From: Parietichytrium sp. I65-24A
Taxonomy: Eukaryota > Sar > Bigyra > Thraustochytrida > Thraustochytriidae
Reading direction: 5' to 3'
Assembly (NCBI GenBank): GCA_012862575.1
Contig: BLSF01000045.1
Coordinates: forward strand, 238,154 to 302,153
Length of the DNA stretch: 64,000 bases
Shown: piece after piece, positions 21,719-30,962 of the stretch
How positions within the stretch are numbered: the stretch's first letter is position 1
How the letters are laid out: each line of letters opens with the position of its first letter
Notes under the pieces: generated by a model
Databases searched by the model: none
Seen by the model: only the letters and a program-made list of their open reading frames with translations
Told to the model about the DNA's origin: nothing
Position numbers and translations under genes: made by a program

Positions 21719-22614
21719 TCAAACATATCCAAGGGCTTCCTTCCCGGCCACGTAGGTGGTGAATGATATTTTCACGACGCCTTTGGACACCACACGGGTG
21801 GCTAGCACATCACAAAAACAGGCACACTCTAGTTAGCAACCGTCTCTGCAACGAGGGCGGATTGGCGAAGAAGCCGCAAACTCGGCTTGACTTACCTTCT
21901 CTCCCTTGGCTTGCTGTAGTGAATCGTGAGTCGTAAAACTCCGGCAAATCGGAGGTCAAATGGGCGATAGAGTCTCCCAGCGAGGTACTCGCGATCGGAG
22001 CAAAGAGCTTGCAATACTTCGTGCACGTTCCACTGGAGGTCGGCACGAAGCATGTGCCATAGCCGACGAGATTTCGATTGCTGTCCCGGACGCAGATGGA
22101 AAGGCGAGGCCAGCCAGAAACGTTGGTACTTATCAAGGCTGTGTCGAGAGGAAAGTTCCATGCAACAGATGGCCTATCTTCGCTGACGATTTGATTCCTT
22201 GAGAGCTGCGTTTCACCTGATTCGTGACCCTGTTTCGTTCTAAAAGTGTCAGGTCTGCACAAAGAGCGGCCCGGGCAAGAGATTCTTTTTTTTGCAAGGA
22301 AACCCAAACTTACGCCAAAAAACTGCCAATCCTGGCCAACCACAAATTCATACGCACATGCAATACTGTCAACCCCGGCAAACTGCGGGAGGAAAGAGCA
22401 GACGGAGCAAGGACACCCGAATCAGACTACGCCTTCCAACATGACATTCGAAATCCGCATTCAGATTGGCAACACTTACCTGGCCACTCTCTATGCGCCC
22501 GTTCACTGTCACCTGAAGGCCCTTGACTTTAGTGGCATGTCCTGCACCGCCTCGGGGAGAGCTGGCGACTGAGCCAATCGCCCCAGGGATCGCAGTCAGG
22601 CGCGTGTTCGCCAT
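21719..22614 (-). CDS. B9D1: B9 domain-containing protein 1, four exons
   Basis: A component of the ciliary transition-zone MKS/B9 module that gates protein entry into the cilium. The model was built by splicing the minus strand: exons 22480-22614, 22314-22382, 21896-22229 and 21719-21801. All three donors are GTAAGT; acceptors are CCCGCAG, GAAACAG and GTGCTAG. Phases close exactly to 206 residues (human B9D1 has 204). Family landmarks appear in order: VTVNGRIESGQ near residue 37, VVGQDWQFFG at the exon 2 end, the core VAWNFPLDTA, STNVSGWPRLSI and GYGTCFVP in exon 3, then the C-terminal TRVVSKGVVKISF and LGYV. Related B9D2 fits less well, since VNGRIESGQ and GQDW are B9D1-type. It implies a ciliated life stage. 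Introns are 94, 84 and 97 bp from 3' to 5' exon. Confidence 0.95.
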
Positions 22615-25600
22615 ACCTCCGGCGCACCCCGAAGGCTACCCACACCCTCCAGCAACAAACTTTTCACAATCACAGTCACAGTCGAAGCCAGAAAGACAAA
22701 CGATAAGAGTAAAGAGGACCTTGTGCCGTGCCGATCCCGTCGCTCTGCTGTTCCGATGCCTGAGGAATGGAATACAATTTCCGATATCTGAACGACACCA
22801 ACGCCCACTTATGCTGCCCCGACAGCCGTCGCTCGCGCCATGTCCGTGACTCTGACTCCGACTCTGACTCTGACTCTGCCTAGCACTATCATGATGCCAT
22901 TGACTGCCACCGTGAACATGAGAGTGATGGAAGTGCGTGAACGTGCGTACCAGTGTTGTGTTCTGTCTAATGGATATAGTAATGCGACTAGCACTGTCGA
23001 AACGGTCACCCACCACTCTATGCATCGGTTACGGACGGTTACCTGGCACTCCGGGCACAGCTGAAACTCTATTAGTTGCAACCATCTTATTATTCTTTAG
23101 GACAAAAGTGTTCTTCTGAATTCTGAATTCTGCAAAAAGAGAAAAGGACCAAGCACAATGACCCAGCTCAGCTATTCCCATCCGTTCTTGCTCTTGTGAT
23201 GCCATCATCCTCTTGACTCAGGACAAATGACTGACACTCCAACAGCTTCAAAATTGTTTGGAGAAGAACAAGTCGCAATTTTCGGAGCATGGTGTGCAGA
23301 ACTCATCTGAATTCGGAAGAATTCGGAAGCTGCGGCAAAGAGAATGAGCGAAGAGCCCGAACGAATCCAGACGACATTATTCTTCGCCCGCATTTAGCTG
23401 CGGATCATCTGTGACTGTGGCAGTAAGTCAGCACCCGCAGGACTAGGACCGAAAACCGAAGGACGGTACTCACAGTGAGTACTGACTGCGAGTACAGAAC
23501 TGGCAGTGAGTCCACAAGAAAAGAAACAGGAGCTCCTCCCTTTGGCTTCTCCGGCTCTTTCGCCAAAGCTTACCCGTAGGGCAAAGAGGTAATGTGGCGG
23601 TACAACATGAGCACAAACAAGCGACGACGGCCGATCGACCTGCAGCAAGGTTTCGATGTCTTTTTCGAAACTTTTTGATCGTAGCGATTCGACTCTTTGT
23701 CTGTGAACACCGGCTCATGTCGATAATCACAGATAGAAGGGTTCTTTTGCGCTTGACTCAGTAGCTCTGGAATGCTTTGGAGCGCTGGCCGCCAACTGGA
23801 ATGATAACCGCTACACCCGGAGACCCGGTTCTTGTGAGTCTGGTGCCTGTACAGCGCTAGAAGTGTTTACTTCTGTTTGGCACAACGGCGGAAGCGGACG
23901 GTAAATGCATCGGCAGACTCGCTCCTGGCTTCTGGTCTCAAACTTCTCAAGGTTCTCGAGGCAAGACTTTCCCGGCACGTCTCCAAGGATGCTGTGAACA
24001 CAAGTTTGGAAGAAATGCCCAAGCTGTCTCCAACCGCACAAAAACCTAAATAGGTAAATTCTAATCTTCCAGCATGTAGCCCATCCTAGACGATTTTGGT
24101 AGATGGTCAAAGCAGCTGGTAGGTGGCGACGTGTGCGCCAAACGAGCTCCCGGGTTGGTTGGGAAGGAAGGGTCTAGCCTAGTAGGTACTCAAACATCCC
24201 AGACCGGGACTTTTCAAACAATCACATCGCGCACAAAGAAATTTTGGCGCACAAAAGCCGCCGCACTGCGGACTAGGCGGTCAGGTAGGCCTTGAAAACA
24301 TCCAGACTTGATGCTGATGAAATCGTTGAATTTGGGAGCTAGCCACAAAGTGTGCGGGGTGTGTCAGCAATGCCAGCACTGGCATTGCATTACCACTTCA
24401 CTAAGAGGGCAGAAGAACGTAAGGAACAGAGAAAACGCCTACGACGCTCACAGTGAAGTTCTAAAACAACCCAGTAGGCCTTCCGGTAGAAAATAAGTGC
24501 ACTAAGTCGATCGCCACGTGATAAGACTCGAACCACTTGATACAATAGAGTTATTTCCCAGCTCTAGGACTCACTACTGGTAGGGAAGTGAAGGAGATGA
24601 GGCCCGTTTTATCCCGTAAAACAATTAACTTTTGGTTCAGGTGGAGTGGATTACTACTGCTGTTGAGCTTTACATGTTTTACATGGCACGAATTGCGCAT
24701 AAGCACGTCTCCGTCACATCATTGCAGGGTCAAAGCATTTCAGAATCGTGGCTTGAAGTTGCCAGATGGCGCGACGGTTCGACGGTCCGAAAGTGACTGG
24801 GTTGACTGGGGTGGCTTTAATAAGAGCGAGGCATAGGGGTATTTAGCGGTACCGTAGCACCCATGACCGCAATGCTGTGAAAGTCGTGAGTGTCGTGAGT
24901 TCTGAGTACTCGCTGCCAGTGGCCCTGTATATCCCTAGATGCCGGAATGGCCTGGCCCAGTAGATCCCATTAGACCCCAGTAGAAAGCACCATTTGAGCG
25001 AGCGCAAGTGATTGATTGTGAACGTGAAACCTGTCAAACCTGTCAGGGCTGTCGTATTCCAGAGGCTCCAGAATGCTCCAGACGCCTTAGTGCAGCTCAC
25101 CGAGCGGCCTCACTTAGCCTTCGCTAACTTCGGCTTACAGTACGGTGCTGGAAGTGCAGTTGCCAGAGGTGTTGTTTCTCCCTTTGCGTGTGAAAAACCT
25201 AATGCCATCTAATGCAAGAGCCTCCTGGGGATGAGAGTTCGCGTAGGCTGGCGCCTCTGAGAAGGAGGGAGACGTAGAGTACGTAGAGCTCTACGTAGAG
25301 GGCGTAGAGGGGTGGCAGGCGAGGGAGCTGGGGAGAAGGAAAGAGGAAGAGGAAATGTCAAGACATCGTGCATGCATGATCTCGTCCAGCTGGTAATCAC
25401 TCCTACCGAGACTAGCGAGTCAGCGTGTATGCAAAAAGGCCAGCCACGCTATGCCCAGCGCGTGACGAAGACTAAGACGCAGCAACTGCAGACTCGCTCT
25501 CAGCAACCCATGGACACTGAACATCCTCTCAATCCTCTCGCACACTGCACTGCACTGACAGAGACAGAGACAGAGACAGCCCCAACAGCCCCGACAGCCT

Positions 25601-25933
25601 TGAGACTCGAGACCTCTGCCATCCCCAGTGCTGTACCAGCCAGCATTGACCTTTCAGACCTTTCAGACCATTCCCTCATACCTTCCGTCCAAGGCTCCAG
25701 ATGCCACGAGTGCCCGACGCTCAATAAACGAACAATTGCACAGACACACAAGGTCCTTTCGCCATTTCGTCATTTCGCCACTTGCCGTCTTCCGCTCACG
25801 ACTCGCGCTCGCCGATAAGCTGTTGCTGCATCACCGTTAAGCTCAAGCTCCTGCGCACTCAGCTCGCGGGGTATTCAGCGAGGTGGGGCACAGGAGTAAA
25901 AGTGCAGAGAACGCCATCTCGCTTCTCTTCATC
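22615..25933. other. 3.3-kb intergenic region, low-complexity patches
   Basis: No gene is supported. There is a degenerate GACTCTG hexamer-like run near 22850-22880. An 80-codon frame from an ATG at 24597 (+) has one hydrophobic helix (GLLLLLSFTCFTW) but no other support. ACAGAG-type short repeats and CTACGTAGAG palindromes occur around 25270-25300. The last 100-150 bp should hold the promoter of the small gene at 25934. Confidence 0.45.
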
Positions 25934-26431
25934 ATGGTGCCTGCTCACGACTCTCACGTGTTCAAGTTGGAAGAGCCGGAAACAGAAGTCATCAAAGTTA
26001 TCAAAAAACGCCCTTCGCGGTTCCGGCTACCGGTAGTTTTGGAGGACGAGCCTTTGCGGGCTAGTTTTTATGAGGCCCGTCCTCGACGTGGTTTGCTGTT
26101 TCAACGCTCAGAATCCATCAAACCAAGGGAGCTTCGAGAAATGATCAAGGAGAATCCTTGCCCGGAGGAAGCCATGAACAAATGTGAGAAAACAGATAAA
26201 ACCCCATGCTGGGTCGTTGGGCAGGAAGGAGACTTTGGTGAGCACGTAGAGGAGCAAGCCGAAGAAGCCAGCGCGCCTTCGGGCTCGGGACAGAGAAGGA
26301 GGAGAGGAGGGGCCGAGGTGAAAATTTTCATGCCCTTGATCCGCCTGTTAAAAGACTTTGGTAAATGCAAATTGCACCCAGCATCCCCCTTTGCGCTTGT
26401 GAAACCAGCCCTTGGCAGGAGGGATCGTTAG
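25934..26431 (+). CDS. Small uncharacterised protein, 165 aa
   Basis: Not recognised. The ATG at 25934 is used because the open frame upstream begins with GTG. The N-terminal half is acidic/basic mixed (EEPETEVIKVIKKRPSRFR), with a FYEARPRRGLLF segment. An Arg-rich block (GQRRRRGG) sits near residue 125, followed by a short hydrophobic patch (FMPLIRLLKDF). There is no signal peptide and no clear transmembrane span. Codon choice resembles the neighbouring genes. It is followed by a 750-bp spacer and then the MCTP-like gene on the opposite strand. It may be a lineage-specific nuclear or cytosolic protein; a GTGAGC near residue 108 leaves open a small intron. Confidence 0.5.
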   Translation: MVPAHDSHVFKLEEPETEVIKVIKKRPSRFRLPVVLEDEPLRASFYEARPRRGLLFQRSESIKPRELREMIKENPCPEEAMNKCEKTDKTPCWVVGQEGDFGEHVEEQAEEASAPSGSGQRRRRGGAEVKIFMPLIRLLKDFGKCKLHPASPFALVKPALGRRDR

Positions 26432-27183
26432 AATCGACACTTATTTATTTCGGCCGCAGCCTTTGCTGGGCGATAGACACACTGAACGTTATAGAGGTTA
26501 GACGGCGGAGCAGTTTTGCATAGAGGTAGACTTTTATGAAATGGCGGCTTCCGCCACGAGCCGCATTTCATACGGAGGGATCCGAAATCAGCATGATGCG
26601 TTGATGATATTTTAGGCAGCTTGACACTTCGGCTGCGCGGCATGCATGTTCAGTTCCAGTCCATCCTTGCTGACATTGTACAAAGGTTGACTGCACGTTC
26701 CCTCTCATTGAACCCGAGAATTCTCGGGCTACATCCTGATTATTACACAATTTCCTTTTTCCCAACTGACTTTTGGTGAATGAACCGTCAGAAGCGTTGG
26801 ACAATTTTGCAGTTAATTGACTAAAAAAACTCTTTTCTTTAGCTCCATGCATCTTGACTTTTCGTTTTCTGCCCCCACAAAAACAGTCTATGTACATTTC
26901 TAAATTGTGAATCTGTAAAATGCAAGGCATGGTTTAGAAAAAAAAATTAAATTTTATAAATTTTATCCAGTACACGAGGCACATCTTGGCCAAAGCTTTG
27001 GGCACATGTATTCCAAACGTCCTTCAACCGAATTGGATAGGCCAGTATGTTCATCTCCTTGAAAGTTACAGTTTTGAGTGGTCGTCGGCTGTCTGGAGGG
27101 AGGCTCATGGACTTTGGGGCGCCCTTTCTGGCGCTAACATATCTACAATTGGAGCGACAAACAGGAGAATCCAGCCACTCGCA
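26432..27183. other. Convergent spacer
   Basis: Lies between the ends of the 165-residue gene and the MCTP-like gene. AT-rich, with A and T runs near 26820-26970. A 120-codon frame on the minus strand here is Lys/Ser-rich, matches nothing recognised and is treated as chance. Confidence 0.5.
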
Positions 27184-28884
27184 TCATTCTAGCTCCTGGA
27201 TCAATTGCTTCTTTGCAATCCAGATTCGGCCGAGATCGTCATGCGTGGGAATTCGGTCAAACACCGCGAGGAGCCTCTGTAGTATGATCGCAAGGAACCC
27301 GCTCGATGTTGGAACAGGAAAGATCAATACGCCCACAAAAAGTGGCCCAAGAATGGACATCCCGAACGCGTCAGCGATGCACAGGGAAACCGCCCACCCA
27401 CAACAAGTGAAGAATAACACTTGAAGGACTATTGTGGTCGCTATCGGATCGGAAAAGTTCCAAGCATTCACCACTTTCTCCAGTAGCGTGGCGACCATCC
27501 CGACAAGATCAGCGGCCTGGTCAAACTTGCGGGCGAGCTTTGCGAGTCTTTGTATGGTACTTAGCTTGGCGTCTGGATCTCTGTCGATCTCATCATTGAA
27601 CACGACCCAGTTTTCGTTCTCGTGCGCCACCTTTTTAGAGAGAACACAAAGCACGGCAACCAAAGCAAAGAAGCAGAATGGAATCGCAAAGCTCGGAATG
27701 TACTTGGCTGCGACCAGGGTGAGGGCGCAGACGCCACCAGAGAGCCACGGCTTCTCCCACGTCCTGAGGTAGAAGAGCATTACCACCGGAAGGCTGCAAA
27801 GCATTTCCATCAGTGCGGTCTCAATGCGAGCAGCATTTCTCTTGAGCTCGTTCACGCTTTGAAGAATTTCCTGTGGCGCGCTCAAGCTTCGGACCGTGCT
27901 CTCCTTATCAGGTTTATGACGCATATGCTTGGAAATGAACCTTCGGTTCTCTAAGTACAAAGGCCAGATCAGCTTCGAAGATTCGAAGAGCTCCACTTCG
28001 TGTCTCATGGTCAAGAATGCAGCCTCGTCAAAGAATTCTCTGTCAAAGCCTGTTCCCATGGATTTCCGATGCCCTGGCACACCCTTCTGGACCAAAGATG
28101 GGTATAGAACGTAGACTCCCGTCCGAGCCGATCTCCCCCCGCGATCCAGCATCGCAAAGTACGGCACAACAACGCCTCCCATGGACTTGTCCTTGTGAGA
28201 CAGCAGCGACGAGCTGAAAACTTCGATGCAGAACGTTCCCGTAATATCGGTGATGGGTAAGCGGACCTCCATCTCCCAAACAAATGCACTCCCCCCTTGT
28301 TGAAACGCCACGGGCGAACGGATCGTTTCGTCCTCCACGGTCAGCTCAAAGTAAGCCTTTGTCAGTGCTTCGCAAGTGAGCGCCTTTACCCTGACCTTGA
28401 GCTGTCCGATTCTTTTCCTCTTCAAAAGCCCGAGCTGTTCGTCTGTTTCGCCGCACAGGCCAAGACGAGCCAGGTGTCCGCCAAGCAGCGGATGAGACTT
28501 GCTGGAGTCCTCCGCATCCTTCGGCTCCTCCTGCTCCTCGCCCTCCTCGGCTTGCTCGCGAAAGTACCTATTGTAGGCCTTGTCCAGTACGCTGCTCTCC
28601 ACGCTCTTGAGCCCCTGCTTGAGCCGCGACCGCCACTTGTCCCGCGTGTCGGTCCAGTCGAGCTCAAACTTTTGCCGCAGCCGCTCCCGTCCGAACTCAT
28701 CCTGATCCTGATCCTGATCCTGATCCTGATCCTGATCCTGATCCTGATCCTGATCCTGATCCTGATCCTGATCCTGATCCTGATCCTGATCCTGATCCTG
28801 ATCCTGATCCTGCGCTGGACTTGCTATCCACAGACAGCCCTCACTGCCAGTGGCTTCGACAGCTCGAAAGCACGACAGTACCAC
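27184..28884 (-). CDS. MCTP-like C2 and multi-pass membrane protein
   Basis: Resembles multiple C2 and transmembrane region proteins, ER-anchored tethers at membrane contact sites. From the visible 5' edge, a (Asp-Gln)19 tract encoded by a CAGGAT hexamer is followed by a charged helical segment. A C2-like beta-sandwich comes next (GQLKVRVKALT, AYFELTVEDE, WEMEVRLP, GTFCIEVF). The C-terminal half has two hydrophobic hairpins (after EMLCSLPVVMLF and around TTIVLQVLFFTCCGW), separated by a LARKFDQAADLVGMVATLL helix. This arrangement matches the MCTP C-terminal (PRT_C) region. Only one C2 domain is seen and its calcium-binding Asp loops are not evident. The first in-frame codon is GTG at 28884, after a stop. 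No ATG precedes the C2 domain, so a 5' exon is probably missing from this model. Confidence 0.8.
   Translation of the reverse strand: MVLSCFRAVEATGSEGCLWIASPAQDQDQDQDQDQDQDQDQDQDQDQDQDQDQDQDQDQDQDEFGRERLRQKFELDWTDTRDKWRSRLKQGLKSVESSVLDKAYNRYFREQAEEGEEQEEPKDAEDSSKSHPLLGGHLARLGLCGETDEQLGLLKRKRIGQLKVRVKALTCEALTKAYFELTVEDETIRSPVAFQQGGSAFVWEMEVRLPITDITGTFCIEVFSSSLLSHKDKSMGGVVVPYFAMLDRGGRSARTGVYVLYPSLVQKGVPGHRKSMGTGFDREFFDEAAFLTMRHEVELFESSKLIWPLYLENRRFISKHMRHKPDKESTVRSLSAPQEILQSVNELKRNAARIETALMEMLCSLPVVMLFYLRTWEKPWLSGGVCALTLVAAKYIPSFAIPFCFFALVAVLCVLSKKVAHENENWVVFNDEIDRDPDAKLSTIQRLAKLARKFDQAADLVGMVATLLEKVVNAWNFSDPIATTIVLQVLFFTCCGWAVSLCIADAFGMSILGPLFVGVLIFPVPTSSGFLAIILQRLLAVFDRIPTHDDLGRIWIAKKQLIQELE
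28699..28812. repeat. Hexanucleotide repeat (ATCCTG)19
   Basis: Nineteen perfect copies of ATCCTG (CAGGAT on the minus strand). Read on the minus strand it encodes a poly(Asp-Gln) tract at the N-terminal side of the MCTP-like protein. The perfect uniformity suggests recent slippage; each unit also contains a CAG that could serve as a splice acceptor. Confidence 0.95.
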
Positions 28885-29807
28885 CTATTACCCAACGTCC
28901 ACGAGCGCAACGCACCTCTCCGCCTCCACCTCCGCCTTTCAGTTCGGCAAGCGCGCGCCTACGTTTGTCTGGTGGACTCCCTGTACCCAAGCACTATGGT
29001 CACCCGCTGCGAGAAGTTCGTACTCCCCGAGATCCCCGAGTGTCGAGTATGTTGCGGTCACTCGTCTCAGAAGTCTCAGGATGTCTCAGGTGTCTTAGAC
29101 TGTCTTAGGCTCCGAGTGCTTGTGTTGTGGGATAGTGGGAATTAGTGGGATAGTGGGATGTGGAATGTGGAATATGTGGAATGTGGAATGTGGTGAGAGT
29201 CAGATGATTTCGCGATGATAGGAAATAGGTTTGCGAGCAAGTGGACTGTGAGATGCTGAGATGCTGAGATGCTGAGATGCTGAGATGCAGAGATGCGATG
29301 GGAGTCTGCCTATCCACGAGGATCTGCTTGTGCTATCGCTCGGCCAAGTCGCACGAATTGATTATTCCACTCTCGGAGTTGACGGATTGTTTGAGTCGTG
29401 GGAGTTCGCGAGAGTTAGGTAGAGTTTGCGATAGATTTCAAGGAGTTTCCAGGACATATGCGACAGTCCAGTGCTCACAGCGAGTAGCGCATCACATCGC
29501 TCGGCGCCCTGATCACTGACATATGACATCGCTTGCCGTGGTCAGCAGCAGGTTTCCGGATGGCGGTGTTGAGAACCCACCTGCACAAGAGAAAGGCCAG
29601 CAAGGAGAGAGGCTCACTCACATCAGGAACCAGAAAAGAAAGAGAAAGAGAAAAAGGAAATGAGACTCGTTCTATTTCGTAAATATTATAAATGATCAGA
29701 CTCTTTGGGTTGCAAATGCACATCACTGTCCCCTGGAGCAACACCACGTGGAAGAACTTATCTCTTCTCAAATGAAGCCATGACTTGCGCATCACGACAT
29801 GTCATAT
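28885..29807. other. 5' region of the MCTP-like gene, short tandem repeats
   Basis: Should hold the promoter and probably the missing first exon of the MCTP-like gene, but no ATG occurs on the minus strand between 28885 and about 29453. It carries a GTGGAAT-type run at about 29157-29195 and an 8-bp AGATGCTG repeat (about five copies) at 29251-29290. The last part is the 3' flank of the LPMO gene. Confidence 0.5.
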
Positions 29808-30962
29808 TTAAACGTACATTGGGTTCTGGTTGCTCACTACGGAAGCGGGCTGGGCAACCATGGCCCTCTGCTGCTGGCGCTTCTTGTACATGGTTGCAAG
29901 CAAAGCTGCACCGATGACGCCTCCGGCGATTCCCACACCCGCACCAACTCCAGCAGGAACCGAGGAGGTGGAGGTGCTGTCGAGATCTGTGTCTACTTCG
30001 TCACCTGCAGCGTAGGTTCCGCTGGAAGGGATGCACTGAGAGTACCACTCGCTCTGGTAGTTACATGTGTTTCCTGCAGGGCAGCAAGTAGCTCCGCTGT
30101 GAGACTTGCCTCCGCACTGGTTCCAGACCTTGTTCGGGCAGTTCGCCACAGGAGCCGGGGTTGGGGTTGCGCCGCCAGTCACTGGAGCCGGGGTTGGCTG
30201 TGAAACTGGGCTGCCGCCGCCTCCGGTGCTTCCCCCTCCGACACATCCGTCAGTTCCAGCAGTGCACGTAGTGTAGGTAGCCTCAGATGGTCCAACGAGG
30301 TACTGGGTTGATGGCATTTGTCCGGCATACACTTGACGGTATTGGGCCGCAGACGAAGGCAAATGGCTGATGCCCGAAATAGCAACGAGAGGGCTTGGGC
30401 GGGTTGGAGCAGCGCTGGACTGGATCTTGACGTCTGCACATTGGACGTAGAACTCAATGTTGCTCACCTGCTGGTGAGCGGTCCACTCCCAGCGGAGAAC
30501 GCAGTGGTCGCAAGCTGGAAGGTTTGCAGGGATGAGAGCTTGGAGAGTCGACTCATTTGGTGGAGAGATAGCGTTGGCGGCAGCTCCGCATCCTGGAAAG
30601 GAAGCAATCTTGAAAAATGCAGAAGGATCGCAAGCTTCGTTGGCCGACTTTCCTTCGCACGAGTAACTGATGTAAAGATAGCAGTCTCCTGGATGGGCGG
30701 CGGCGAGGCGGACCTGCACAGGGAGAGTTTGCCCTGCGGTGATGGTGGTGTACTGCCCAGGAGTGGTGTAGTCGTGGCACCTCATGGAGTTTGCCGAGTA
30801 GCTTCCCGCAGGTCCGTTGATGGTGTAAACCGGCTCGCGCTGCCTGTAGCTGATGGTGTTCCCGTCCACATCTGCGCGCGGCACAGGCGAAATAAGCTGG
30901 CCGTGGCCATTTACCTCGGCGAGAAGGGCAAAGCCCAGAACGGCGACAAGCTTGCTGAGCAT
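29808..30962 (-). CDS. Membrane-tethered LPMO-like protein with CBM1
   Basis: A putative copper-dependent lytic polysaccharide monooxygenase acting outside the cell on cellulose or chitin. 384 residues from a true ATG. The signal peptide (residues 1-19) ends just before His20-Gly (GHGQLISPVPRA), so the mature N-terminus would be the histidine-brace His. His90 (AAAHPGDCYLYISY) is the likely second brace ligand. Phe171/Tyr172 lie in the family-typical end motif NIEFYVQCAD. A Gly/Ser/Pro/Thr linker leads to a CBM1 cellulose-binding module (about 275-311: NQCGG, CCPAGNTC, YSQC). Unlike fungal LPMOs, a transmembrane helix follows (about 337-358, VGAGVGIAGGVIGAALLATM) with a basic cytosolic tail ending in NPMYV. 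The CAZy family was not resolved (AA16/AA11/AA15-like). Confidence 0.88.
   Translation of the reverse strand: MLSKLVAVLGFALLAEVNGHGQLISPVPRADVDGNTISYRQREPVYTINGPAGSYSANSMRCHDYTTPGQYTTITAGQTLPVQVRLAAAHPGDCYLYISYSCEGKSANEACDPSAFFKIASFPGCGAAANAISPPNESTLQALIPANLPACDHCVLRWEWTAHQQVSNIEFYVQCADVKIQSSAAPTRPSPLVAISGISHLPSSAAQYRQVYAGQMPSTQYLVGPSEATYTTCTAGTDGCVGGGSTGGGGSPVSQPTPAPVTGGATPTPAPVANCPNKVWNQCGGKSHSGATCCPAGNTCNYQSEWYSQCIPSSGTYAAGDEVDTDLDSTSTSSVPAGVGAGVGIAGGVIGAALLATMYKKRQQQRAMVAQPASVVSNQNPMYV

Noticed and set aside
24480-24600. A GGTTCGAGTC-like tRNA B box on the minus strand
   Set aside because: No matching A box, acceptor stem or cloverleaf could be drawn around it.
25312-25818. A 168-codon Thr-rich plus-strand frame
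   Set aside because: Driven by ACAGAG-type repeats, with no ATG-supported conserved segment.
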